Shown: positions 35,682-43,312, counted from the first letter of the stretch. The stretch is 64,000 nt of DNA from Clostridia bacterium (GCA_017403155.1 JAFQOP010000014.1:57677-121676), one strand, 5' to 3'. The notes: generated from the sequence alone by a model not told the origin. Program-made: numbers and translations.

Positions 35682-36689
35682 ATGAAAAAGTATAACGTAG
35701 GTATTCTCGGTGCCAGCGGTGCAGTTGGCAGAGAAATGATAAAGGTTCTCGAGGAAAGAAATTTCCCCGTATCAAATCTCAGACTTTTCGCCAGTGAGAG
35801 AAGTGTCGGTAAGAAGGTACCCTTCAGGGGAGAGGAGCTCACAATCGAGCTCGCAGACTTTGGTGCATTTGCGGGTCTTGACTTTGTTCTCGGCGCGGCA
35901 TCCAACGCCGTTGCAAAGCAGTTTGCTGAGGATATTGTAAAGTGTGGTGCGACCTTTATCGATAACTCCAGCGCGTTTCGTATGGACCCCGATATTCCTC
36001 TTGTAGTTCCTGAAATCAATGCAGAGGATGCAAGAAACAACAAGAAGGGTATCATTGCTAACCCCAATTGCTCGACGATTATCACTCTTGTTGCCGTCAA
36101 TGCCATCAACAAGCTTTCTAAAATCAATGGCATAGTTGCCTCCACCTACCAGGCTACGAGCGGTGCAGGTGCAGCAGGACCTGTCGAGCTTGAGGAGCAG
36201 CTCCGCGCAATCGTAAACGGCGGCGAAATCAAGAATGAGGTCTTCCAGTATCAGATTGCCGAGAACCTTATCCCACAGATAGGCTCCTTCCTCGATAACG
36301 GTTATACCACCGAGGAAATGAAGATGCAGAACGAGGGTAGAAAGATTCTTCACAATCCCGAGCTTAAGGTAACCTGCACGTGCGTTCGTGTTCCCGTCGT
36401 TCGCTCCCACTCGATATCCGCAACCGTTATAACCGAGCGCAAGCTCACCGTAGACGAGGTTAAGCGCGCAGTTGCAGAGTGTGAGGGATGCAGGCTTTAT
36501 GACGACGTTGAGAACAAGATTTATCCTATGCCTCTTGTAACCAGCGACCAGGATCTCGTGTTCGTCGGTCGTATCCGCGAGGATATCGTAAACGATAATG
36601 CTATAACCCTCTGGTGCTGCGGTGACCAGGTTCGTAAGGGCGCTGCTACCAATGCCATCCAGATTGCAGAGGCACTTATCGAAAAATGA
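35682..36689 (+). CDS. asd: aspartate-semialdehyde dehydrogenase
   Basis: Reduces aspartyl phosphate made by LysC. The NADP-binding GILGASGAVGREM lies at the N-terminus. Cys130 in ANPNCST is the catalytic cysteine. The substrate-binding RVPVVRSHS segment follows near 240. At 335 residues it is full length, of the Gram-positive type. It follows lysC by 21 bases. The stop overlaps the next small gene through ATGA. Confidence 0.97.
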   Translation: MKKYNVGILGASGAVGREMIKVLEERNFPVSNLRLFASERSVGKKVPFRGEELTIELADFGAFAGLDFVLGAASNAVAKQFAEDIVKCGATFIDNSSAFRMDPDIPLVVPEINAEDARNNKKGIIANPNCSTIITLVAVNAINKLSKINGIVASTYQATSGAGAAGPVELEEQLRAIVNGGEIKNEVFQYQIAENLIPQIGSFLDNGYTTEEMKMQNEGRKILHNPELKVTCTCVRVPVVRSHSISATVITERKLTVDEVKRAVAECEGCRLYDDVENKIYPMPLVTSDQDLVFVGRIREDIVNDNAITLWCCGDQVRKGAATNAIQIAEALIEK

Positions 36690-36835
36690 AGGAATTTACC
36701 GTAAAGGATATAAGCGGAGAGTACGCAACTCTTTCTGACAAGGACGGAGAGGAGCTTTTTATCGCACTGGCTCTCCTTCCGCCGTCTGTTGACGTCGGAG
36801 ATACTCTTGTATATGAAAATAACGAGTTCAAATAA
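36686..36835 (+). CDS. 49-residue DUF3006-like protein
   Basis: A short acidic protein (starting MKEFTVKDISGEYATL, ending VYENNEFK) whose ATG overlaps the asd stop as ATGA. The pattern 'two beta strands, DKDGEELF, then LPPSVDVGDTL' resembles the small DUF3006 family, in which a strand pair is followed by a 'proline, then GDxL' turn. It has codon use like its neighbours and a strong terminator just after. Coupling to asd and terminator placement argue that it is real. Function unknown. Confidence 0.75.
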   Translation: MKEFTVKDISGEYATLSDKDGEELFIALALLPPSVDVGDTLVYENNEFK

Positions 36836-36837
36836 AA

Positions 36838-36871
36838 GAAAAAAAGCCCAATTTTGGGCTTTTTTCTTTTT
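36838..36871. terminator. bidirectional terminator after the asd unit
   Basis: AAAAAAGCCCAA pairs with TTGGGCTTTTTT around a tiny loop. It is A-rich on the left and T-rich on the right and serves the asd unit and the converging MFS gene. Confidence 0.92.
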
Positions 36872-36873
36872 TA

Positions 36874-38316
36874 TCAATCCTCGCCTGCGAAGTTGTCGGC
36901 AATTAAATCCTTTGCCGTCTTGTCTCCGAGGTCCTGGACGTTTCCGTGCTTAACGAACAGCATCGTGACAAAGGAGAGCGATACAAATACCGTCGCGTAG
37001 GGGAAGAGCGGATGCATCGAGCCGAACAGGTCCATAATCGAGCCGGAGAGTATCGGTGTAAGCACCTGTGCCGACATTGATGCGGTGTAGTAGAATCCGG
37101 TGTATTTACCGATATTAGAGCCGCGTGCCAGCTCCACTACCATGGGGAAGGAGTTGACATTTATTGTCGCCCATGCAATTCCCGCCAGGGCAAAGAGAAG
37201 ATACATAACTATGGGGGGAGTCGTCGGTGTGATGAATATTGCACCGAAGAATGCGGTCGCCAGCATCGCAACACCTGCGAGTATTGTCTTCTTTCTGCCG
37301 AATTTTCCCGCTACGATACCGACCGGTACGTAGGAGATTACAGCTGCCGCCTGTGCAATAATAAGAGTGAAGTTGTAGTCCTGGTTAAGAACGTTCTGCG
37401 CATAGAGAGAATATTTGCTTGTAACGGCATTATATCCCATAAACCATAGTGCCACAGAGGCGAGAATAAGGAGCAGCGACTTGAGCTTTTCCTTCGGGAG
37501 CTTTTCCTCCGCCACAGAGGTTGTCTCATCTTGGGTTTCTTTGTCAAGCTTTTCCTGGATTTCGAGCATCTCGCTGTTCCACCTTTTCTCCTTGACGAAT
37601 AGGAGGAATATAGCAAGACCGATTGCCATGATAGCACATACCGCAACAATATACCAGGTGTACTTCATATATGAGTTCTTGTCCGAGGAGGTTTTGAACA
37701 CCATACCAAGCACAAGCACGAAGATTCCACCCGCTGTGCCCATGAGGTTGATAATAGCATTGCCCTTGCTGCGCAGAGGCTTGATTGTAACGTCAGGCAT
37801 GAGCGCAACCGCAGGAGAGCGGAAGGTAGCCATGGAGAACAGAGCAATGAGAAGTATTCCAATAAAGAATACAAGTGGCCAGGGGTTTGCGAGAGTTACC
37901 TCGAGGGTTTTCTCGATAACAACAGCGAGCATAGCCTCTTTTGTAGCCTTGTCCTCGACACCGACAGGGTAGAGTGCCTTGATTTCGTCGGAGAGAAGAG
38001 TCAGCTGATAATTGTCGACGAAGGTAAGAGCAATGAATGCTACTATTGCCGCAACTGTACCGAGAAAAATGAACGGAGTGCGCTTGCCGTGCTTTGATTT
38101 GCTTTTATCGGAGAGTGTGCCGAAGATTGGAAGCATAAAGAGCGCGAAAATGTTGTCCAGCGCCATTATTGCACCCGACGCAGTCTGAGAAAGACCAAAG
38201 TGGTTTGTAAGCATAAGAGGTACTATCGCATCGTATGCCTGCCAGAAGGCAGAGATGAGAAAGAATGCGAAGCCGACGAATATCGTGCGCTTCACGTTAA
38301 GCTTGTAATTACTCAT
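36874..38316 (-). CDS. major facilitator superfamily transporter (GPH/SLC45-like)
   Basis: A 480-residue inner membrane carrier with about twelve hydrophobic segments. The loop after helix 2, GTLSDKSKSKHGKRTPFI, is the extended GxLSDxxxxxxGrR motif of glycoside or sucrose carriers. A large charged cytoplasmic loop (about residues 245-285, many Lys/Glu) separates the halves, and the second half has its own GKFGRKK motif. A sugar or sugar derivative is the likely substrate; the sequence does not say which. It is monocistronic, with its own promoter and a shared terminator. Confidence 0.88.
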   Translation of the reverse strand: MSNYKLNVKRTIFVGFAFFLISAFWQAYDAIVPLMLTNHFGLSQTASGAIMALDNIFALFMLPIFGTLSDKSKSKHGKRTPFIFLGTVAAIVAFIALTFVDNYQLTLLSDEIKALYPVGVEDKATKEAMLAVVIEKTLEVTLANPWPLVFFIGILLIALFSMATFRSPAVALMPDVTIKPLRSKGNAIINLMGTAGGIFVLVLGMVFKTSSDKNSYMKYTWYIVAVCAIMAIGLAIFLLFVKEKRWNSEMLEIQEKLDKETQDETTSVAEEKLPKEKLKSLLLILASVALWFMGYNAVTSKYSLYAQNVLNQDYNFTLIIAQAAAVISYVPVGIVAGKFGRKKTILAGVAMLATAFFGAIFITPTTPPIVMYLLFALAGIAWATINVNSFPMVVELARGSNIGKYTGFYYTASMSAQVLTPILSGSIMDLFGSMHPLFPYATVFVSLSFVTMLFVKHGNVQDLGDKTAKDLIADNFAGED

Positions 38317-38347
38317 AAGCTATTCTCCTGTTTGTATTTACCTGTAT

Positions 38348-38376
38348 ATTTTACCATAAATTTTTATAAAAGTAAA
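38348..38376 (-). promoter_or_regulatory. promoter of the MFS transporter gene
   Basis: On the minus strand TTTACT and TAAAAT are spaced by 17 bases, and the -10 is preceded by TGG (extended). No operator-like palindrome is evident. Confidence 0.6.
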
Positions 38377-38446
38377 TGTTTTTTATCTATTTCGTCAATA
38401 TAGCCAACTTTAAAAAATAATTTTTGAAAAATCACCCAAAAAACTA

Positions 38447-38475
38447 TTGACAAATCAAATCTTTTATGCTAATAT
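38447..38475 (+). promoter_or_regulatory. promoter for tRNA-Gly and tRNA-Arg
   Basis: Perfect TTGACA is followed after 17 bases by TAATAT preceded by TGC (extended -10). The predicted start is about 14 bases before tRNA-Gly. Confidence 0.72.
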
Positions 38476-38495
38476 TATAAAGCTTTCAAAAATAT

Positions 38496-38569
<74 letters not shown>

Positions 38570-38574
38570 AATAC

Positions 38575-38650
38575 GCGCCCTTAGCTCAGTGGATAGAGTG
38601 CCCGGCTACGAACCGGTAGGTCGAAGGTTCGAATCCTCCAGGGCGCGCCA
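38575..38650 (+). tRNA. tRNA-Arg (anticodon ACG), CCA encoded
   Basis: Acceptor GCGCCCT pairs with AGGGCGC; discriminator G precedes CCA. The loop CTACGAA gives ACG at 38608-38610, to be read as ICG. The outermost anticodon-stem pair is C-T, a single mismatch. The 3' half (38626-38646) has a degenerate inverted copy 38 bases downstream. Confidence 0.95.
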
Positions 38651-39071
38651 AGAAAAAAGCAAGTCAAACGACTTGCTTTTTTTGCGCCCCGGAGGATGAG
38701 AACCGCAGGTCGCATACGCGCTTAGCGCGCATCTGGCGTTTGTGTGGGGATACCTTCCCGATTTTAGATAAGCCAACGGAACAGAACAAACTAACCGCAC
38801 ACTAGCCATATCCTCGTTTTGATGCGCGCCAAGAAAAAAGCAAGTCGAATGACTTGCTTTTTTTGCGCCTCGGAGGATGAGAACCGCAGGTCGCATACGC
38901 GCTTAGCGCGTATCTGGCGTTTGTGTGGGGATACCTTCCCGATTTAAGATAAGCCAACGGAACAGAACAAACTAACCGCACACTAGCCACATCCTTTGTA
39001 AAGCGCCAAGAAAAAAGCAAGTCAAACGACTTGCTTTTTTTGCGCCCCGGAGGATGAGAACCGCAGGTCGC
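38643..39071 (+). repeat. tandem repeat starting in the tRNA-Arg 3' end (2.4 units of about 180 bases)
   Basis: Unit 1 begins at 38643 with the last bases of the tRNA, unit 2 at 38824 and a partial unit 3 at 39003 (69 bases); units 1 and 2 differ at only a few positions until their last bases. Each unit contains, in order, the tRNA 3' edge, the terminator hairpin, a 21-base degenerate inverted copy of the tRNA T-arm and acceptor (38684-38704 in unit 1, 18 of 21 matching), and about 110 bases with further hairpins. One of these is ATACGCGC-TTA-GCGCGTAT, perfect in unit 2. No protein is encoded. Two further copies of the terminator fall at about 38832 and 39009. Confidence 0.9.
38653..38683 (+). 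terminator. terminator after tRNA-Arg
   Basis: AAAAAAGCAAGTC pairs with GACTTGCTTTTTT around AAAC, followed by T residues. It is the first of three near-identical copies in the repeat that follows. Confidence 0.9.
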
Positions 39072-39073
39072 TA

Positions 39074-39102
39074 TTGACTTTTAAATGTTTTTTTGATAAA
39101 AT
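39074..39102 (+). promoter_or_regulatory. promoter for yqeG
   Basis: TTGACT and TAAAAT are 17 bases apart. It begins three bases after the last tRNA-Arg repeat unit ends. Confidence 0.75.
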
Positions 39103-39141
39103 TATATAAGCTAAAATTTGAATAGGAAAGGGGAGGGAATT

Positions 39142-39648
39142 GTGTTTACCTTCGTCCCTGAATATCGTTTTGATACCTTCGATATGGCATCGGCGGAGTT
39201 TCTTAAATCGATTGGAGTCAAGGGAATTGTCCTTGACGTCGATAATACTCTGGAGCCGTATGAGAATCCTTTGCCTACCGAGAAGGTGGTAGAATGGTTC
39301 AAGAGTCTCTATGAAAACGGAATCAAGGCTGCTATCGTTTCCAACAACGGTAAGGAAAGAATTGATCTGTTCAATAGCGAGATAGGCATACCTGCATACA
39401 GCAAGGCAGGAAAGCCAAAGAAGAAATATATTCTGCGCGCTATGACCGATATGGACACTGACCGCGAGAGCACAATCCTTATGGGGGACCAGATTTTCAC
39501 CGACGTCTGGGCGGCACATAATGCCGGTATACGGGCGATACTTGTCCCACCTATAAAAGACAAGCGTGATTTTCTCACTCGCTTTAAGCGATTGCTTGAG
39601 AGGCCCGTATTGAGAAAGTACGAAAGAAAGAAAAGGAAAGGGAAATAA
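39142..39648 (+). CDS. yqeG: YqeG family HAD IIIA-type phosphatase
   Basis: A 168-residue HAD-superfamily phosphatase. LDVDNTLEPY carries the DxDxT nucleophile motif, IVSNN the motif II threonine/serine position, KPKKKY the motif III lysine and GDQIFTD the acidic motif IV. The C-terminus is very basic (ERKKRKGK). A TTG eight codons earlier is in frame, but GTG at 39142 has GGGGAGG at the right distance and yields the usual start. Family members are widespread in Firmicutes next to the yqeH-aroE-yhbY cluster; here it precedes an endonuclease IV-like gene. Physiological substrate unknown. Confidence 0.92.
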   Translation: MFTFVPEYRFDTFDMASAEFLKSIGVKGIVLDVDNTLEPYENPLPTEKVVEWFKSLYENGIKAAIVSNNGKERIDLFNSEIGIPAYSKAGKPKKKYILRAMTDMDTDRESTILMGDQIFTDVWAAHNAGIRAILVPPIKDKRDFLTRFKRLLERPVLRKYERKKRKGK

Positions 39649-39651
39649 ATT

Positions 39652-40500
39652 ATGTCAGCTTTTTTTGGCCCCGGAGGCAATAGCGAGGCTTTTAAGGCAT
39701 GGGGTGGTAAGTCTACCCTTGATGCTCCCCGGTTTGTTAAGGAAATAGGTCTTGATGCATACGAATATGAGGCAGGCAACGGCATTGCATCCTCACCTGC
39801 CATGCTGGCGGCAATCGGAGCAGCAGCAAAGGAGCATGGGGTTAAGATGTCCTTTCACACCCCTTACTTTATCTCCCTTTCTGGTATAGAGGAGGAGAAA
39901 CGCCTCAAGAGCATCAGGTATATAGAGGACAGCCTCAATGCCGCAAGGCTTCTCGGCGCAGGTACAATCGTAGTGCACACGGGCTCAGCTGCAAAGATAA
40001 CACGCGACGAGGCGATGCGTCTGGCGGCGGATACTCTTATAAAAACTCTTAACGCGGTAGATACCCACGGAATAAAGATTGGCCTTGAAACAATGGGTAA
40101 GGTAAATCAACTCGGTACACTCGACGAGGTTCTTGAGCTGTGCAGAATAGATTCTGCGTTTGTTCCCGTCGTTGACTTCGGTCACATGAATGCGCGAGAT
40201 TGCGGCGGTGTGTTTGTCACGCAGGATGACTATATGAGAGTTTTTGACAAAATTGATAGAAAACTCGGGGCAGAGGTTGCAACAAACCTGCATTGTCACT
40301 TCTCCAAGATTGAATGGACAGACAAGGGCGAAAAGCGTCACCTGACCTTCGCCGACACTGTTTACGGCCCTGATTTTGAGCCGCTCGTTGAGGCAATTGC
40401 AAGGAATTCACTCTCTCCTACAATAATCTCCGAGTCGGCAGGAACGCAGTCTGATGACGCGCTTGCGATGAAAAAATATTATAGGGAGATATTGAAATGA
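39652..40500 (+). CDS. endonuclease IV-like TIM-barrel protein (AP endonuclease 2 family)
   Basis: Related to Nfo, which cuts DNA at abasic sites. Most zinc ligands of Nfo have visible equivalents: His in SFHTPY, His in VVHTGSA, Glu in GLETMGK, Asp and His in VDFGHMNARD, His in HCHFSKIE and Glu in ISESAGTQ. The Nfo segment DRH, giving two ligands to one zinc, reads KRH (in GEKRHLTF), so one Asp is missing. This is a recognisable clostridial subgroup, whose AP-endonuclease activity is plausible but not assured. It overlaps the M24 peptidase gene by four bases and follows yqeG by three. Confidence 0.85.
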   Translation: MSAFFGPGGNSEAFKAWGGKSTLDAPRFVKEIGLDAYEYEAGNGIASSPAMLAAIGAAAKEHGVKMSFHTPYFISLSGIEEEKRLKSIRYIEDSLNAARLLGAGTIVVHTGSAAKITRDEAMRLAADTLIKTLNAVDTHGIKIGLETMGKVNQLGTLDEVLELCRIDSAFVPVVDFGHMNARDCGGVFVTQDDYMRVFDKIDRKLGAEVATNLHCHFSKIEWTDKGEKRHLTFADTVYGPDFEPLVEAIARNSLSPTIISESAGTQSDDALAMKKYYREILK

Positions 40501-41573
40501 CAAGACTTGAAAAGGTGCGCGCTGCTATGGCAGAGCGTGGAATTGATGCGATAGTCGTTTTTGACGAATACAATCAAAGATATCTGTCTGACTTTGCATT
40601 TACTGACGGAATGCTGTTGATACTTAGGGAGAAGGCGTATCTTCTGACCGATTTCAGATATTACGAAATGGCTTTGGGCAACGCTGATAAGGCGTTTGAA
40701 TGCATTATGCCACCTGCCTCTGAAAGAATGTCATTTGTTTCAAAGGCACTCAGTGATGCGGGCGCTCGGGTTGTCGGCTTTGAGGGGGGCTTTGTATCCT
40801 TCGAGCTTTACAACAAGATAAAGGAGAAGCTTGCAGGCTTTGAGCTTGTCAGCATCGGAGATATGATTGAGTGTGTCCGTGTTGTCAAATATCCCGACGA
40901 GCTTGAGAGAATGGCTGCAGCACAGCAGATAACAGATAAGGCATTTGCTCACATCCTGAAGGTTATTACACCTGAAATGACAGAGCAGGAGGTGGCGGTT
41001 GAACTCGAATACGCTATGCGCAAATTCGGTGCGGACGGCTTTGCCTTTGATACTATCGCCGTATCGGGTGATGCCTCTGCTCTTCCTCACGGAACACCGA
41101 GAAACGAGAAGCTGAAAAAGGGTTTTCTTACGATGGATTTCGGCGCTAAGCTGAACGGCTATTGCTCGGATATGACGCGTACTGTCGTTATCGGTAAGGC
41201 GGACGAGGAAATGAAAAAGCTTTACAATACCGTTCTTTCAGCTCAGCTTGCCGCTCTTGATTTTCTCCGAGAGGGGGAGGACTGCGGTGAAGCAGATAAG
41301 GTCGCGCGAGACATCATTGAGGCTGTCCCCGAATACAAGGATGCATTCGGTCATTCACTCGGTCACTCGATAGGTCTTTATATTCATGAGCTGCCCGGAC
41401 TTTCAAAGCGCCACTTCGGCACTAAGCTTGTAGCGGGGCAGGTAACCTCGGTGGAGCCCGGTATTTATATTTTCGGTAAGTACGGATGTCGCATTGAGGA
41501 TATGGTTGCGATAGAAAAGGATGGCGTGCGTAACTTTACCGCATCCCCGAAGGAATTGATCGAAATTTACTAA
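40497..41573 (+). CDS. M24 family aminopeptidase (Xaa-Pro dipeptidase type)
   Basis: Creatinase/prolidase fold. The N-terminal domain (residues 1-130) precedes the 'pita-bread' domain. The five metal ligands are present: Asp in MDFGAKLNG, Asp in CSDMTRT, His in GHSLGHSIG, and Glu in SVEPGIY and RIEDM. At 358 residues it matches the YqhT/PepQ group, which in Firmicutes lies directly upstream of efp as here. Substrates are probably Xaa-Pro peptides; the distinction between dipeptidase and aminopeptidase cannot be made. Confidence 0.94.
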   Translation: MTRLEKVRAAMAERGIDAIVVFDEYNQRYLSDFAFTDGMLLILREKAYLLTDFRYYEMALGNADKAFECIMPPASERMSFVSKALSDAGARVVGFEGGFVSFELYNKIKEKLAGFELVSIGDMIECVRVVKYPDELERMAAAQQITDKAFAHILKVITPEMTEQEVAVELEYAMRKFGADGFAFDTIAVSGDASALPHGTPRNEKLKKGFLTMDFGAKLNGYCSDMTRTVVIGKADEEMKKLYNTVLSAQLAALDFLREGEDCGEADKVARDIIEAVPEYKDAFGHSLGHSIGLYIHELPGLSKRHFGTKLVAGQVTSVEPGIYIFGKYGCRIEDMVAIEKDGVRNFTASPKELIEIY

Positions 41574-41609
41574 TTTGTTCTATTCTAGCAAAAAAATTTG
41601 CATTACCTA

Positions 41610-41638
41610 TTGCAAAGTGGAAAAAAATATTGTAAAAT
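41610..41638 (+). promoter_or_regulatory. promoter for efp
   Basis: TTGCAA and TAAAAT are 17 bases apart, with A-rich sequence between. Transcription would start near 41645. Confidence 0.68.
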
Positions 41639-41644
41639 ATATGC

Positions 41645-41733
41645 GTATAACTTTGACACTGCGCTCAGGACGAGTTGGTTGTGGCGGATCGTGGCAGTGA
41701 ATTTAACAATCGCCAAGAAAGATTTTTGATTAT
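41645..41733 (+). promoter_or_regulatory. structured 5' leader of efp
   Basis: About 90 transcribed bases without a gene. CACTGC (41657-41662) pairs with GCAGTG (41694-41699). TGGCGGAT (41682-41689) pairs, with one bulge, with ATCGCCA (41709-41715). The two helices cross, so they would form an H-type pseudoknot or exclude each other. The right strand ends next to the weak AAGAAAGA ribosome binding site. No named RNA family is recognised. Confidence 0.45.
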
Positions 41734-42291
41734 ATGTTAACAGCAGGTGATTTCAGAAACGGCGTTACCTTCGAGATGGAGGGTAAGGTTTATCAGGTTA
41801 TTGAATTCCAGCACGTAAAGCCCGGTAAAGGTGCCGCTTTCGTAAGAACTAAGTATAAGGACGTTGTAACCGGTACTATCCGTGAGACCTCCTTCAACCC
41901 CACCGCAAAGTTTGAGAACGCAGTTATCGAGCGCCGTAAGCTCGACTATCTGTACACCGACGGTGAGCTTTACTACTTCATGGATCCCGAGACCTTCGAT
42001 CAGATCCCCCTTAACGCAGACAAGCTTGGCGACAACTTCAAGTTTGTAAAGGAGAATACTACCTGTACTATCTCTTCCTTCAAGGGCAACGTTTTCTCCG
42101 TTGAGCCTCCTACGTTCGTAGAGCTCGCAGTTACCGAGACCGAGCCCGGTGTTCGTGGCGATACCGCTACCAACGTTACCAAGCCCGCAACTCTTGAGAC
42201 CGGTGCTGTAATCAAGGTTCCGATCTTCATCAACGAGGGCGACGTTCTCAGAATTGATACCAGAACCGGCGAGTATCTCGAAAGAGCATAA
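41734..42291 (+). CDS. efp: elongation factor P
   Basis: Relieves ribosome stalling at consecutive prolines. Three beta-barrel domains: the N-terminal KOW-like domain with [14 protein letters not shown], where Lys32 is the usual modified residue; then two OB folds, with [13 protein letters not shown] and the C-terminal [20 protein letters not shown]. At 185 residues it is standard. Lys32 inside PGKG matches the 5-aminopentanolyl-type EF-P of Bacillus. Only a weak ribosome binding site precedes it, and the leader may be regulatory. Confidence 0.97.
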   Translation: MLTAGDFRNGVTFEMEGKVYQVIEFQHVKPGKGAAFVRTKYKDVVTGTIRETSFNPTAKFENAVIERRKLDYLYTDGELYYFMDPETFDQIPLNADKLGDNFKFVKENTTCTISSFKGNVFSVEPPTFVELAVTETEPGVRGDTATNVTKPATLETGAVIKVPIFINEGDVLRIDTRTGEYLERA

Positions 42292-42355
42292 TTGTCCAAT
42301 TTACGCTCTCCTCGATACGGGGAGAGCGAATTTATTAAAGAAAGGAAACTGTACT

Positions 42356-42802
42356 ATGAATATAAACAAGGAATCTGCATATCTTCGCGGACTTCTCGAG
42401 GGCTATGAGCTCGACGGAAATAAGAAGGAGATAAAGCTTATATCCAAGATGCTTGAGCTCATCGATGAAATGGCGGATCATATCACAGCTCTTGAGGCAG
42501 ATAATGCCGAGCTGCGCGAGTATATCGAGGAGCTTGATCACGACCTCGGTGCGGTAGAGGAGGACCTCTATATGACCGACGGTGACGATGACTATGACGA
42601 TGATGACGATGAGGAGCTTCTTGACGAGGATGACGGCTACTACGAGGTAGAATGCCCCTCCTGCGGTGAGGTTGTTTGCTTTGACGACAGCCTTGACTAC
42701 GAGGAGCTTGTTTGCCCCGCATGCGGTGAAAAGATCTCGGACATCGAGCTTTGCGACGGTGACTGCGAGTCCTGCTCCGACTGCGACACAGACGAAGAGT
42801 AA
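42356..42802 (+). CDS. CD1247-type protein with acidic linker and zinc ribbon
   Basis: 148 residues in three parts. An N-terminal helical domain (ESAYLRGLLEGYELDG to about residue 72) matches the clostridial CD1247 N-terminal domain. An almost purely Asp/Glu linker (about 75-98) follows. Two CxxC pairs, CPSCGEVVCFDD and CPACGEK, make a zinc ribbon. The tail adds CESCSDC. The ATG has AAAGAAAGGAAA upstream; an upstream in-frame start would fall in efp. Function is unknown; presence after efp is common in Clostridia. It is closed by a strong terminator. Confidence 0.88.
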   Translation: MNINKESAYLRGLLEGYELDGNKKEIKLISKMLELIDEMADHITALEADNAELREYIEELDHDLGAVEEDLYMTDGDDDYDDDDDEELLDEDDGYYEVECPSCGEVVCFDDSLDYEELVCPACGEKISDIELCDGDCESCSDCDTDEE

Positions 42803-42816
42803 TTTGTATATTTAGT

Positions 42817-42845
42817 GGGCGGCACCGTCAGTGCCGCCCGTTTTA
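42817..42845 (+). terminator. terminator after the CD1247-type gene
   Basis: GGGCGGCAC pairs perfectly with GTGCCGCCC around CGTCA, followed by GTTTTATAT. Confidence 0.88.
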
Positions 42846-42888
42846 TATATATTAACTAAAAAAATGTAAAAAATATTGTAAAAATCAC

Positions 42889-42917
42889 TTGACAATTAAG
42901 GAATTAAATTGTATAAT
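42889..42917 (+). promoter_or_regulatory. consensus sigma-A promoter of rplU-prp-rpmA
   Basis: Perfect TTGACA and TATAAT with a 17-base spacer. Start expected near 42923. Confidence 0.93.
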
Positions 42918-42922
42918 AAAAT

Positions 42923-42998
42923 GACGCATGCTGATAGGCTCCCAAAGTGCGTAGCACGCCTATCGTAGCGATTATACACGAAAGTGAGGTGCTTTTTC
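42923..42998 (+). promoter_or_regulatory. ribosomal protein L21 leader
   Basis: GATAGGC (42932-42938) pairs perfectly with GCCTATC (42958-42964), and AGTGC/GCAC can pair within it. Position directly before rplU in a Firmicute matches the known L21 leader motif, thought to mediate autogenous control. The identity is from position and the strong hairpin, not from a covariance match. Confidence 0.7.
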
Positions 42999-43307
42999 AT
43001 GTTCGCTATTTTCGTAACAGGCGGTAAGCAGTACAAGGTAAGCGTAGGTGACGTTGTTTTCGTAGAGAAGCTCGGCGTCAACGAGGGCGAGACTGTAAAG
43101 TTCGACAACGTTCTTGCAGTTTGCGGCGAGACCTTCACTGTTGGTACCCCCAACGTTGAGGGCGCAGCAGTAGTTGCTACCGTTCTTAAGAACGGCAAGT
43201 CCAAGAAGATCGACGTTATTAAGTATAAGTCCAAGAAGAACGAAAAGAAGAAGATTGGTCATCGTCAGGATTACACCAAGATTCAGATCGAAAAAATCGA
43301 GGGCTAA
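42999..43307 (+). CDS. rplU: 50S ribosomal protein bL21
   Basis: 102 residues: [21 protein letters not shown] at the N-terminus and [15 protein letters not shown] at the C-terminus are family hallmarks. An upstream in-frame start five codons earlier lies inside the ribosome binding region; the ATG used follows AGTGAGGTG. The gene leads the rplU-prp-rpmA operon, universal in Firmicutes. Confidence 0.97.
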   Translation: MFAIFVTGGKQYKVSVGDVVFVEKLGVNEGETVKFDNVLAVCGETFTVGTPNVEGAAVVATVLKNGKSKKIDVIKYKSKKNEKKKIGHRQDYTKIQIEKIEG

Positions 43308-43312
43308 TATCA

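Noticed and set aside
38606-39020. Two minus-strand open frames antisense to tRNA-Arg and its repeat
   Set aside because: They read the reverse complement of a tRNA (giving the well known spurious EDSNLRP-type peptide) and of the terminators; both follow the repeat units and have no ribosome binding site.
38643-39071. CRISPR array
   Set aside because: The repeat unit is about 180 bases with adjacent near-identical copies and no short repeats separated by unique spacers; no cas genes are present.
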